A stretch of 7,993 nucleotides of DNA from Actinomycetes bacterium (GCA_021781315.1 JAJXXB010000078.1:1-7993); one strand, 5' to 3'. Counted from the first letter of the stretch, positions 1 through 7,119 are shown. Notes: generated from the sequence alone by a model not told the origin. Made by a program: numbers and translations.

Positions 1-17
1 CGAAGGCTCCCCGACCA

Positions 18-23
18 AGAGGA
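18..23 (+). promoter_or_regulatory. Shine-Dalgarno site for dat
   Basis: The sequence AGAGGA sits 7 bases before the ATG at 31. It is a close match to the anti-Shine-Dalgarno complement and supports that start. No promoter can be assigned in the 30 bases available, so the gene may be distal in an operon that begins before the window. Confidence 0.7.
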
Positions 24-30
24 ATCAGAC

Positions 31-1272
31 ATGGACCTGTTCGACACGCTCGAATCCAACGTTCGCTACTACTGTCGCCGCTGGCCGGCCGTCTTCGCCT
101 CCGCGAACGGCGCGGTCATCACCGCCGAGGACGGCACGCAGTACCTCGACTTCTTCGCCGGGGCGGGCGCCCTCTCCTACGGCCACAACAACCCCGCCCT
201 CGTCGAGGTCGCTATCGAGCACCTGCGCGCCGGCCGGCTGACCCACAGCCTGGACACCTTCACCGTCGAGAAGCGCCAGTTCCTCGAGGCCATGCAGCGC
301 TACGTCCTGGCCCCGCGCCAGCTAGACATGGTCGTCCAAATGGTCGGCCCGACCGGGGCGACCGCGGTCGAGGCCGCGCTGCAGCTGGCCCAGAAGGTCT
401 CGGGCCGGCGCGCCGTGCTCGGCTTCGCCGGCAGCTACCACGGCATGACCTACCGGGCGTCGTCGATCTCGGCGTCGATGGCGGGACGCGCGGTCAGCGC
501 CCACCTGGGGGACTTCGTCGCGCTGCCCTTCGTCGAGCACGCCACCGACGAGGACCTCGCGCTGCTCGAGCGCACCCTGCGCACGCCCGTCGATGGCGAG
601 GCGATCGGCGCGCTGATCATCGAGCCGACCCAGGGCGAGGGCGGCGCGCGGGCCTTTGACCCGCGGTACCTGCGCGCCATCCGCACGATCTGTGACGAGC
701 TGGGCGTCGTCGTCATCGCCGACGAGGTCCAGGCCGGGGTCGGGCGCACCGGCCCGTTCTTCTCCTTCGAGGGATCGGGGCTCGACCCGGACATCGTGTG
801 CGTCTCGAAGTCGATCAGCGGGCTCGGCCTGCCGATGGCGCTCAACCTCATCCGTCGCGGCCTGGACTCGTGGGGGGCCGGTGAGTTCTCCGGCACGTTC
901 CGCGGCAACAACCTGGCCTTCGCGACCTCGGCGCGCATGCTCGAGACCTACTGGGCCGACTCCACCCTGGAGAAGCAGACCGAGCTGAACGGCCGCACCG
1001 TGCGCAACGCCCTCGAGGCAATGGCCACGAACGTCGGACGCGACGTCGCCGTGCGCGGCAACGGCCTGCTGTGCGGGCTCGACGTCGCCGACACCGGCCT
1101 CGCCGCGGCCATCGCCAACGCCGCCTTCGAGCGCCAGCTCATCGTCGAGACCTGCGGCGCCGGGGACACGACCGTGAAGCTGCTCGTGCCGCTCACCATC
1201 GACGAGGACCAGCTGCACGACGGTCTCGGTCGCCTCGGCGACGCCGTGGCCGCGGCGTGCTCGGATCGGTGA
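31..1272 (+). CDS. dat: EctB-like diaminobutyrate--2-oxoglutarate aminotransferase
   Basis: This 413-residue protein is a class III PLP aminotransferase of the EctB/Dat type. It is expected to transfer an amino group to L-aspartate 4-semialdehyde, giving L-2,4-diaminobutyrate, in the cytoplasm. Visible hallmarks in order: an N-terminus of the ExNVRxYCRxWP type (about 8-19); DFFAGAGALSYGHNNP (about 40-55); THS at 71-73; the phosphate-binding GPTGA at 106-110; YHGMT around 136-140; the cofactor aspartate D231 in ADEVQAGVGRTG; the Schiff-base lysine K260 in VSKSISG; and GTFRGNN at 288-294. The length is normal for EctB-type enzymes (about 410-430). The start has a good ribosome-binding site and aligns with the usual EctB start. 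The stop overlaps the ddc start by 4 bases. In ectoine producers ectB sits with ectA and ectC; here the partner is a decarboxylase, which points to 1,3-diaminopropane instead. The amino donor may be glutamate, the usual case. Another omega-amino acceptor is possible but less likely. Confidence 0.87.
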   Translation: MDLFDTLESNVRYYCRRWPAVFASANGAVITAEDGTQYLDFFAGAGALSYGHNNPALVEVAIEHLRAGRLTHSLDTFTVEKRQFLEAMQRYVLAPRQLDMVVQMVGPTGATAVEAALQLAQKVSGRRAVLGFAGSYHGMTYRASSISASMAGRAVSAHLGDFVALPFVEHATDEDLALLERTLRTPVDGEAIGALIIEPTQGEGGARAFDPRYLRAIRTICDELGVVVIADEVQAGVGRTGPFFSFEGSGLDPDIVCVSKSISGLGLPMALNLIRRGLDSWGAGEFSGTFRGNNLAFATSARMLETYWADSTLEKQTELNGRTVRNALEAMATNVGRDVAVRGNGLLCGLDVADTGLAAAIANAAFERQLIVETCGAGDTTVKLLVPLTIDEDQLHDGLGRLGDAVAAACSDR

Positions 1273-2726
1273 ACGAACCAACGAACTGGCGAGACCTCGT
1301 CCTCGCACTCGATGACCGGCGCCTCGACGCGCTGGCGCGCGCGGCGAGCACGGCGATCGATGGGCTGCGCTGGCCCCACGACACCCCGCGCTCGGCGCTG
1401 TCGCCGGCGGCGCTGCGCGCGCTGATCCGCGCCGAGGCCGTCTGTCCCGAGGACGGGCGCGAGCTCGACGCGGTCCTGGGTGACTTCGCTGCGACCGTCT
1501 GGCACCACGGCGTCGTCGCGAGCGACGTCGCCTGCGTCGCGCACCTGCATCCGCCGACCCTCGTCCCGGCCGTGGCCACCGAACTCGCCATCGCCGCCAC
1601 CAACCAGTCGATGGACTCCTGGGACCAGGCGCCGGCCGCCACCGAGGTGGAGCTGCACCTGATGAGCTGGCTCGCCGGGCTGATCGGTTTCGGCGACCGC
1701 GCCTCGGGCGTGATGACCTCGGGCGGCACCGCGTCCAACGTGCTCGGCATCACGCTCGCCCGCTCCGCGGCCGCGGCCCAGTCGGGGGTCGACGTCTTGA
1801 AGGCGGGCCTGCCGAGCGAGGCGGCCCACTGGCGAATCATCTGCTCGGACCAGGCGCACTTCTCGGTGCAGCGCGCCGCCGCCCAACTCGGCCTCGGTCG
1901 CGACGCCGTGGTCGGTGTCGCGACGACCGCCTCGGGCTCGCTCGAGCTCGGCGCGCTCGACGAGGCGATCGACGCCCTGACGCGCGCGGGCGATCGCGTC
2001 ATCGCCCTCGTCGCCACGGCCGGCACGACCGACCTCGGCGCCATCGACCCCCTCGCGGATGTCGCCGCGCGCGCACGGCGCCTCGGGTGCTGGCTGCACG
2101 TCGACGCCGCGGTCGCGGGCGCCTTCCTCCTCGCCGACACCCTGCGGGCGCGCCTCGCGGGCATCGAGCTCGCGGACTCGGTGACCATCGACTTCCACAA
2201 GCTCTGGTGGCAGCCGTTCAACGCCAGCGCGCTGGTCGTTCGCGACGAGTCGAGCTTCGACCTGCTGCGCGTTCGATCGGACTACCTCGACCGCGGCGAT
2301 GAGCTCGAGGGGATGGTGAACCTCGTCGGGCGGTCGCTGGACACCTCGCGGCGCTTCGACGCGGCGAAGGTCGTGGTGACCCTGCGCACCCTCGGCCGTC
2401 GCGCGCTCGGCGAGATGCTCGAGCACCTGGTCGGCCTCGCCGCCTACGCCGGCGAGGCGATCGAGGCCGAGCCGGCGCTCACCCTGCTCGCACGCCCGTC
2501 GGCGGTGATGTGCGTCTTCGACGCGCCCGGCGCGAGCGCCGACGACCTGCGCGAGGTTCAGCAACGTCTGCTCGCGCGCGGCGAGATGGTGCTCGGGCGA
2601 ACCCAGATCAAGGGCCGCGCGGCGCTCAAGTTCACCTTCATGAACCCCCTCGCCACGACCGCCGACGTCGACGCGCTCGTGCGGGTGGTCGTCGACGAGC
2701 TAGCCGCGGTGCGAACGCCGCGCTAG
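1269..2726 (+). CDS. ddc: L-2,4-diaminobutyrate decarboxylase (PLP group II)
   Basis: A group II PLP-dependent decarboxylase of 485 residues, predicted to convert L-2,4-diaminobutyrate to 1,3-diaminopropane plus CO2. The start is the GTG at 1269, which overlaps the dat stop as GTGA. The same frame stays open further upstream inside dat, but the overlap start gives the normal family length and N-terminus. Motifs: HLHPPTLVPA followed by NQSMDSWDQAPAATEVE, a stretch characteristic of the diaminobutyrate decarboxylase branch; TSGGTASN at 150-157 (PLP phosphate region); HVDAA with D279 contacting the pyridine nitrogen; DFHKLWWQP with Schiff-base lysine K311 preceded by H310; and NLVGRSLDTSRRFDA near residues 353-367. 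The usual HVDAAYGG or HVDAAWGG box reads HVDAAVAG here, a modest departure. Substrate choice rests on the family-like motifs plus the coupled aminotransferase. Aromatic amino acid, glutamate or tyrosine decarboxylase activity is less likely. Product fate (norspermidine-type polyamine or siderophore backbone) cannot be read from the window. Confidence 0.87.
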   Translation: MNEPTNWRDLVLALDDRRLDALARAASTAIDGLRWPHDTPRSALSPAALRALIRAEAVCPEDGRELDAVLGDFAATVWHHGVVASDVACVAHLHPPTLVPAVATELAIAATNQSMDSWDQAPAATEVELHLMSWLAGLIGFGDRASGVMTSGGTASNVLGITLARSAAAAQSGVDVLKAGLPSEAAHWRIICSDQAHFSVQRAAAQLGLGRDAVVGVATTASGSLELGALDEAIDALTRAGDRVIALVATAGTTDLGAIDPLADVAARARRLGCWLHVDAAVAGAFLLADTLRARLAGIELADSVTIDFHKLWWQPFNASALVVRDESSFDLLRVRSDYLDRGDELEGMVNLVGRSLDTSRRFDAAKVVVTLRTLGRRALGEMLEHLVGLAAYAGEAIEAEPALTLLARPSAVMCVFDAPGASADDLREVQQRLLARGEMVLGRTQIKGRAALKFTFMNPLATTADVDALVRVVVDELAAVRTPR

Positions 2727-2748
2727 CGCGACTCGCCTACCTAGCGCG
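2719..2748. terminator. Possible bidirectional hairpin over converging stop codons
   Basis: An 8-base arm CGCGCTAG (2719-2726) is perfectly complementary to CTAGCGCG (2741-2748), with a 14-base loop equal to the whole ddc-nrtR intergenic gap. The left arm ends with the ddc stop codon and the right arm contains the nrtR stop (CTA on plus). There is also a 12-bp perfect palindrome at 2719-2730. No T-tract follows on either side, so this is not a canonical intrinsic terminator. It could act as a GC-rich transcript-end stabiliser or be a chance product of the GC bias. Confidence 0.35.
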
Positions 2749-3487
2749 CGCCGCCCGCATCCCCCGGGGCCGGCGGACGGAAGGTTGCGAAGGGATCAGT
2801 GACCCGCAGGCTGGTCTCGCTGAAGCGGTAGAGCGTGGCGGGCCGGCCGCCCGCCGCCGACGGCGGCGCCACCAGTTCGGTCGGCTCGATGATCCGCCGA
2901 CGCAGCAGGACCCGCTGAAGATTGGTTGGTGAGACGACGTGGCCGAGGCACGCCTCGTAGACGACGCGCAGGTGCGCGATCGTGAAGCTCGCCGGCACGA
3001 GGGCGAAGGCGAGGTTGGTGTAGGTCAGCTTCGCGCGCAGCCGGTCGAGTCCTGAGCGGATGATCGAGGCGTGGTCGAAGGCGGTGGGTGGCAGCCGGTC
3101 GACGGCGAACCACCGGGTGTCCTCGGGAATCGTCGGGTTGACCTCGGTGGAGACGAGCGCGATATAGGCGGTGGCGATCACCCGGCGTCGCGGGTCGCGA
3201 TCGACGTCACTGCGGGTCTCGAGCTGCTCGAGGAAACCGATGTCGGTGAGATCCACCTTGGTCGCGAGGTGCCGGCTGAGCGAGGTGCCCAGGCGCTCGG
3301 TGCTGGCCAGTGTCCCGCCGGGCAGCGACCAGGAGCCGAGGAAGGGCTCGCGCGCACGCTGCCACAGCAGGACGTGCACCGACGCCTCGCGCACCTGAAA
3401 GACCACCGCGAGCGCCTCGTGCTCGGCGCGACTCGGCGCCTCGGCGGCCGAGGCCGCACGGGCGGTCGAATGTTGACGGGGCGACAC
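2741..3487 (-). CDS. nrtR: NrtR-type Nudix-related transcriptional regulator of NAD synthesis
   Basis: A 248-residue protein with an N-terminal Nudix domain (about 24-135) and a C-terminal winged-helix-like region (about 145-235), the architecture of NrtR repressors. NrtR proteins bind operators of NAD genes and are released by ADP-ribose or related NAD-derived ligands. Seen here: [18 protein letters not shown], then [13 protein letters not shown], then [15 protein letters not shown] (about 98-112), which is typical of NrtR. The Nudix box starts at G58 with E64 and R72 in register, but the three metal-binding glutamates are replaced by H73, T76 and K77 and the box glycine by D79, so hydrolase activity is unlikely. 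The C-terminal part carries [27 protein letters not shown] and GRPATLYRF, again NrtR-like. It is transcribed divergently from nadA, as in mycobacteria. The start is GTG at 3487; an in-frame stop 21-23 bases further upstream excludes a longer form, and the first 23 residues look unstructured. It is probably autoregulated. The alternative of a housekeeping ADP-ribose pyrophosphatase is disfavoured by the lost catalytic residues. Confidence 0.9.
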   Translation of the reverse strand: MSPRQHSTARAASAAEAPSRAEHEALAVVFQVREASVHVLLWQRAREPFLGSWSLPGGTLASTERLGTSLSRHLATKVDLTDIGFLEQLETRSDVDRDPRRRVIATAYIALVSTEVNPTIPEDTRWFAVDRLPPTAFDHASIIRSGLDRLRAKLTYTNLAFALVPASFTIAHLRVVYEACLGHVVSPTNLQRVLLRRRIIEPTELVAPPSAAGGRPATLYRFSETSLRVTDPFATFRPPAPGDAGGAR

Positions 3488-3492
3488 GCCCC

Positions 3493-3498
3493 ATAGTA
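3493..3498 (-). promoter_or_regulatory. Candidate -10 box of nrtR, suggesting leaderless mRNA
   Basis: On the minus strand this reads TACTAT, a TAnnnT-type -10 box. Only 5 bases separate it from the GTG start at 3487, so transcription would begin at or next to the start codon and the mRNA would be leaderless. No ribosome-binding site is visible, which agrees. The -35 position at 17-base spacing (AGGCGA on minus) is weak and lies inside the inverted repeat at 3512-3534, which would let NrtR block its own promoter. Confidence 0.45.
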
Positions 3499-3509
3499 CC
3501 GTCAGGGAC

Positions 3510-3515
3510 TAGTTT
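3510..3515 (+). promoter_or_regulatory. Weak candidate -10 box for nadABC
   Basis: TAGTTT fits TAnnnT and would place the transcription start near 3521-3523, inside the inverted repeat, giving a leader of roughly 75-80 bases before nadA. No recognisable -35 hexamer precedes it. The assignment relies mainly on position relative to the operator. Confidence 0.28.
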
Positions 3516-3534
3516 TCGCCTCGTAGACGAAAAC
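3512..3534. promoter_or_regulatory. Probable NrtR operator (23-bp imperfect inverted repeat)
   Basis: Perfect 7-base arms GTTTTCG (3512-3518) and CGAAAAC (3528-3534) flank a 9-base centre. Nine of the eleven base pairs around the central G at 3523 are complementary. It is the most AT-rich element in the region and lies between the divergent nrtR and nadA genes, where NrtR operators are known to sit. Its size suits a dimeric repressor. It would cover the -35 region of nrtR and the -10/start region proposed for nadABC. That NrtR is the binding protein is inferred from location. Confidence 0.68.
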
Positions 3535-3536
3535 AT

Positions 3537-3549
3537 GGGGACGGTCCCC
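3537..3549. repeat. Short GC palindrome in the nadA leader
   Basis: GGGGAC and GTCCCC are perfect 6-base inverted arms around one central G, 2 bases downstream of the operator and within the expected 5' leader of nadA. As RNA it could form a small hairpin of five G/C-rich pairs with a 3-base loop. As DNA it could be an accessory protein site. Chance occurrence in GC-rich sequence is possible, and nothing identifies a binding factor. Confidence 0.35.
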
Positions 3550-3587
3550 GCCGACGACGCCGCACAATGCCGGCCGCCCGATTCGCC

Positions 3588-3593
3588 AGGGGG
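3588..3593 (+). promoter_or_regulatory. Shine-Dalgarno site that sets the nadA start
   Basis: AGGGGG lies 4 bases before the ATG at 3598. An in-frame ATG at 3535 would add 21 residues but directly abuts the operator and has no ribosome-binding site, so this site favours the 3598 start. Confidence 0.6.
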
Positions 3594-3597
3594 ATTC

Positions 3598-4596
3598 ATG
3601 CCAACGACCACGCTGTTACCCACCGACCGCCCGCGCGCGCCGTGGGCGGCCGAGATCAAACGCCTCGCCCGCGAGCGCGACGCAGTGATCCTGGCCCACA
3701 ACTACCAGCTGCCCGAGATCCAAGACGTCGCCGACCACGTCGGCGACTCGCTCGCCCTCTCACGGATCGCCGCCACCAGCACCGCCTCGACCATCGTCTT
3801 CGCGGGGGTCTACTTCATGGCCGAGACCGCGAAGATCCTCGCCCCCGACAAGACGGTGCTCATCCCCGAGCCGCGGGCCGGCTGCTCGCTCGCCGACAGC
3901 ATCGACGTGGCCCAGCTGCGCGCGTGGAAGGCCGAGTACCCCGACGCGGTCGTCGTCGCCTACGTGAACACCACCGTGGCCGTAAAGGCCGAATCCGATC
4001 TGTGCTGCACGTCGGCCAACGCCGTCGAGATCGTCGCGGGGATCGCGCCCGACCGGCCCGTGCTCTTCCTGCCCGACCAGTTCCTCGGCGCCCACGTCCA
4101 GCGCGCGACCCAGCGCACCAACCTGCACGTCTGGATGGGCGAGTGTCACGTGCACGCCGAGATCAGCCCCCAGGCGCTTCGCGAGAAGGCCCTGGCGGCA
4201 CCCGAGTCCGAGCTCTTCATCCACCCCGAGTGCGGCTGTGCGACCTCGGCCCTGTGGCTGACCGGGACGGGCGACCTGCCCGGCGAGCGCACGCACGTGC
4301 TCTCCACGAGCGGCATGCTCGATCGGGCCCGGGCGACGCGCGCGCCCTCGGTCCTCGTCGCGACCGAGACGGGCATGCTCCACCAACTGCGACGGGCCAA
4401 CCCGTCGGTCCGCTTCGAGCCCGTGAACCCCGAGGCCCAATGCCCCTTCATGAAGATGACCACGCCCGACGTGCTCAGCCAGTGCCTGCGCGAGGGGACG
4501 ACCGAGGTGCGCGTCGAGCCCGACGTGCTCGAGCGCGCGCGCCGCGCGGTCGACGCGATGATCGCGGTCGGCGCGCCGTCGGCGGTCGGCGAGTGA
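3598..4596 (+). CDS. nadA: Quinolinate synthase NadA
   Basis: A [4Fe-4S] enzyme of 332 residues that condenses iminoaspartate with dihydroxyacetone phosphate to give quinolinate, the second step of de novo NAD synthesis. The conserved substrate-binding block [20 protein letters not shown] begins at residue 32. The three cluster cysteines expected for the family are C137 in CCTSANAV, C212 in HPECGC and C282 in CPFMKM; the neighbouring C136 and C214 are also present. [39 protein letters not shown] and GECHVHAEI are further hallmarks and closely resemble mycobacterial NadA. It is the first gene of nadABC, with the probable NrtR operator 63 bases upstream. The stop overlaps the GTG of nadB by 4 bases. 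A rare TTA leucine codon occurs at residue 7. The identification is secure. Confidence 0.97.
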   Translation: MPTTTLLPTDRPRAPWAAEIKRLARERDAVILAHNYQLPEIQDVADHVGDSLALSRIAATSTASTIVFAGVYFMAETAKILAPDKTVLIPEPRAGCSLADSIDVAQLRAWKAEYPDAVVVAYVNTTVAVKAESDLCCTSANAVEIVAGIAPDRPVLFLPDQFLGAHVQRATQRTNLHVWMGECHVHAEISPQALREKALAAPESELFIHPECGCATSALWLTGTGDLPGERTHVLSTSGMLDRARATRAPSVLVATETGMLHQLRRANPSVRFEPVNPEAQCPFMKMTTPDVLSQCLREGTTEVRVEPDVLERARRAVDAMIAVGAPSAVGE

Positions 4597-6215
4597 CCGG
4601 CGACGCGGTCCGCTACCTGCCTACGCCCGACCCCACGTGGGCCGGCGCGACCGAGGTGGTGGTGATCGGCGCCGGGGCGGCCGGGCTCAGTGCGGCCCTC
4701 AGCCTCGCCCAACGCGGCCGCCGGGTGACCCTGCTCGCCAAGGCCGGCCTCACCAGCGGCTCCACGCCCCACGCCCAGGGCGGCCTCGCCGCGGTGACCA
4801 GCGATGGCGACTCGGTCGCGTCGCACCACGAGGACACGATCATCGCGGCGGCCGGGCTCGCCGATGAGAGCGCCGTTCGCACGCTCGTCGAGGCGGCGCC
4901 CGCGACGGTGCGCTACCTCGCCGAGCTCGGCGCGCGCTTCGACGCCGGACCGCCCGGCCTCGAGGGCGGCCACTCGCACCACCGCATCGTCCACGCGGGG
5001 GGCGACGCCATCGGGGCCGAGGTGCACCGCGCGCTCGCGCACGCGCTCGTAGGCACCGACGTCGTCGTGCTCGAGGACGCCGTCGCGATCGACACCCTGC
5101 GCTCGCGCCACGGCACCGTCGTCGGGGTCCTCGTCGGCCGCCGGGGACCCGGCGACCTGCTCGAGGTCGGCGTGATCGAGGCGCGTGCCGTCGTCGTCGC
5201 GACCGGCGGTTTCGGCCAGGCCTACACCACCTCGACCAATCCGGCCGAGGTGACCGGCGACGGCCTGGCGCTCGCCGCGCGGTCCGGGGCCCGGCTCGCC
5301 AACCTGGAGTTCGTCCAGTTCCACCCGACCGTGCTGCACCTGCCGGGCCACCGGGGTCAGGCGGCACTCATCACCGAGGCCATCCGCGGCGCGGGCGCCA
5401 CCATCGTCGACGCCAATGGCGAGTCGGTGATGCGCGGGCGCCACGAGCGCGGCGACCTCGCCCCGCGCGACGTGGTGTCCTTTGGCATGTTCGAACGCAT
5501 GCACGATCCCGCGGACCCGTTGGAGCACCTGTGGCTCGACGCGCGCTCGATCGGCGCCCGTCGGCTCGAGCGCGACTTCCCGACCACCGTCTCGCTCTGT
5601 CGCGGGGCCGGCGTCGACCCGGTGCATCAGCTCATCCCCGTCGCGCCCGGCGCCCACTACGCCTGCGGCGGGATCCGCGCGAACCTCGACGGCGTGACCT
5701 CGGTCCCGGGCCTCTACGCCATCGGCGAGGCCGCCGCCACCGGCGTCCACGGCGCCAATCGACTCGCGTCGAACTCGCTCACCGAGGCCGTGATCGCCGG
5801 GCGCCGCCTCGCGGCGCACCTCGAGCGCGACCTCGCCGATCCTGTCGCCGAGTCGTACGACGACCCGCCGCGCGGCGACGGCGTCGACCCGTCCACGCGC
5901 ACGGCGACGGCCGCACAACTGTCGGCCAACGTCGGCGTGCTGCGCGATCGCCGCGGTCTCGACGAGGCGCTCATGGCGCTGCGCGGCGTGCCCGCAGCCA
6001 CCGGCGCCCCGTTCGACCTCAGTCTGCTCGAAGCGACCAACCTGCACACCGTGTCGCTGCTCGTCGCGACCGCCGCGTCGCGGCGCGAGGAGAGCCGCGG
6101 CGCGCACCGGCGTCGCGACTTCCCCGACACATCGGACCGGTGGCGCAGCGCGATCGAACTGCGCGTCGTGGACGGCGGAGTCGTCGCCGACGTGCCCGTG
6201 GCGGTGGGCTCGTGA
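4593..6215 (+). CDS. nadB: L-aspartate oxidase NadB
   Basis: A 540-residue FAD flavoprotein that oxidises L-aspartate to iminoaspartate, passing electrons to oxygen or fumarate. Its product is unstable and is used by NadA from the same operon. The Rossmann FAD motif is G26-A-G28-A-A-G31. Next comes the FAD/substrate region [13 protein letters not shown] (about 51-63), then HHEDT and [14 protein letters not shown]. Catalytic residues seen are H244 in QFHPT, R292 in APRD and H355 in HYACGG; H244 and R292 fall at or very near the numbering of E. coli Nad[27 protein letters not shown] closes the FAD fold, and a helical C-terminal domain follows. The related SdhA/FrdA flavoproteins are excluded by context and by aspartate-oxidase features. 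The start is GTG at 4593, inside the nadA stop overlap (GTGA), with no strong ribosome-binding site, so translational coupling is likely. Confidence 0.96.
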   Translation: MTGDAVRYLPTPDPTWAGATEVVVIGAGAAGLSAALSLAQRGRRVTLLAKAGLTSGSTPHAQGGLAAVTSDGDSVASHHEDTIIAAAGLADESAVRTLVEAAPATVRYLAELGARFDAGPPGLEGGHSHHRIVHAGGDAIGAEVHRALAHALVGTDVVVLEDAVAIDTLRSRHGTVVGVLVGRRGPGDLLEVGVIEARAVVVATGGFGQAYTTSTNPAEVTGDGLALAARSGARLANLEFVQFHPTVLHLPGHRGQAALITEAIRGAGATIVDANGESVMRGRHERGDLAPRDVVSFGMFERMHDPADPLEHLWLDARSIGARRLERDFPTTVSLCRGAGVDPVHQLIPVAPGAHYACGGIRANLDGVTSVPGLYAIGEAAATGVHGANRLASNSLTEAVIAGRRLAAHLERDLADPVAESYDDPPRGDGVDPSTRTATAAQLSANVGVLRDRRGLDEALMALRGVPAATGAPFDLSLLEATNLHTVSLLVATAASRREESRGAHRRRDFPDTSDRWRSAIELRVVDGGVVADVPVAVGS

Positions 6216-7093
6216 ACGCCGCCGTGGCCGAGCTCGCGACGGCGGCGGGCCTCGACGTCGCCGACCTCGAGCGTGTGATCGACGCCGCGCTGTACGAGGA
6301 CCTGCGCTACGGCCCCGACCTCACCAGCGAGACGACAATCCCCGCTTTACGCACGGCGCGAGCCGAGGTCGTCGCGCGCCAGCCCGGCGTGCTCTGCGGC
6401 GTGGTCGCCGCCCTCGCGGTGCTCGACGCCGTGGGCTTTCCCCTCGATGGCGCCACCGCGCGTCGCCGCGACGGCGCCACGATCGAGCCGGGTGACGCCG
6501 TGCTCGCCCTCGACGGACCGGTGCGGACCCTCCTGCTCGCCGAGCGCACGATGCTGAACCTCATGACCCACCTCTCGGGCGTCGCCACCGCGACGAACCG
6601 GTGGGTCACCCTGCTCGCGGGTACCGGGTGCGAGGTGCGCGACACGAGAAAGACCACCCCGGGGCTGCGCCAGCTGGAGAAGTACGCCGTGCGCTGTGGC
6701 GGGGGGACCAACCACCGGCTGGGACTGGGCGACGCGGCGCTGCTGAAAGACAACCACATCGCCGCCGCCGGCGGCATCGCCCGCGCCGTGGCGGCGATCC
6801 GCGCGAGCCACCCCGACGTGGCCCTCGAGGTGGAGTGCGACACGCTCGACCAGGTGCGCGAGGCCCTCGACGCGGGCTGCACGCTGATCCTGCTCGACAA
6901 CATGGACCGCGACACCATCGCAACCGCCCTCGGGGTGATCCGCCGCTTCCCCGGCGTCCTCGTCGAGGCGAGCGGCTCGATGACCCTCGAACGGGCCCGC
7001 GCGGTCGCCGAGACCGGGGTGGACTACATCGCCGTGGGGGCGCTCACCCACTCGGTGACCGCGCTCGACCTCGGTCTGGACATGGTGGGCTGA
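6212..7093 (+). CDS. nadC: Nicotinate-nucleotide diphosphorylase (carboxylating) NadC
   Basis: Quinolinate phosphoribosyltransferase, 293 residues. It converts quinolinate and PRPP to nicotinate mononucleotide, CO2 and pyrophosphate, and so completes the de novo pathway begun by the two preceding genes. An N-terminal alpha/beta sandwich (about 1-115, with ARQPGVLCGV) is followed by a PRPP-binding barrel. Active-site residues seen: R143, R146 and K147 in RDTRKT; H168 and R169 in GGTNHRLGL; K179 in LLKDNH; the acidic strand VECDT; LLDNM; and EASGSM plus VDYIAVGALTHS near the C-terminus. Length is normal. The start is GTG at 6212, overlapping the nadB stop as GTGA; a GGTGGG stretch just upstream may help initiation. 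A rare TTA codon occurs at residue 46. Homologous nicotinate phosphoribosyltransferases lack this motif set. Confidence 0.97.
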   Translation: MNAAVAELATAAGLDVADLERVIDAALYEDLRYGPDLTSETTIPALRTARAEVVARQPGVLCGVVAALAVLDAVGFPLDGATARRRDGATIEPGDAVLALDGPVRTLLLAERTMLNLMTHLSGVATATNRWVTLLAGTGCEVRDTRKTTPGLRQLEKYAVRCGGGTNHRLGLGDAALLKDNHIAAAGGIARAVAAIRASHPDVALEVECDTLDQVREALDAGCTLILLDNMDRDTIATALGVIRRFPGVLVEASGSMTLERARAVAETGVDYIAVGALTHSVTALDLGLDMVG

Positions 7094-7119
7094 CCGGCCG
7101 CATCGGACCCGAAGCTCAC

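Noticed and set aside
1071..1268. Upstream extension of ddc inside dat
   Set aside because: The added residues are Arg-rich, have no family counterpart and would overlap 200 bases of dat; the GTG overlap start gives the normal length.
31..1272. Ectoine synthesis cluster
   Set aside because: The aminotransferase is EctB-like, but the next gene is a decarboxylase and not ectoine synthase; ectA could only lie upstream, outside the window.
948..2564. Long antisense open frame across dat and ddc
   Set aside because: It is rich in Arg, Gly and Ala with no recognisable domain and overlaps two well-supported enzymes; GC-rich genes routinely leave such open antisense frames.
3071..3496. Plus-strand open frame opposite nrtR
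   Set aside because: No recognisable motif, antisense to a clear Nudix-family gene, and it ends at the divergent promoter region.
3310..3597. N-terminal extension of nadA by up to 96 residues
   Set aside because: It would run through nrtR and the operator, is Arg/Ala/Pro-rich, and the ribosome-binding site sits before the ATG at 3598.
4146..6107. 653-residue antisense open frame over nadA and nadB
   Set aside because: Composition-driven shadow frame opposite NadA and NadB, whose catalytic residues are clear on the plus strand; no motif in the antisense product.
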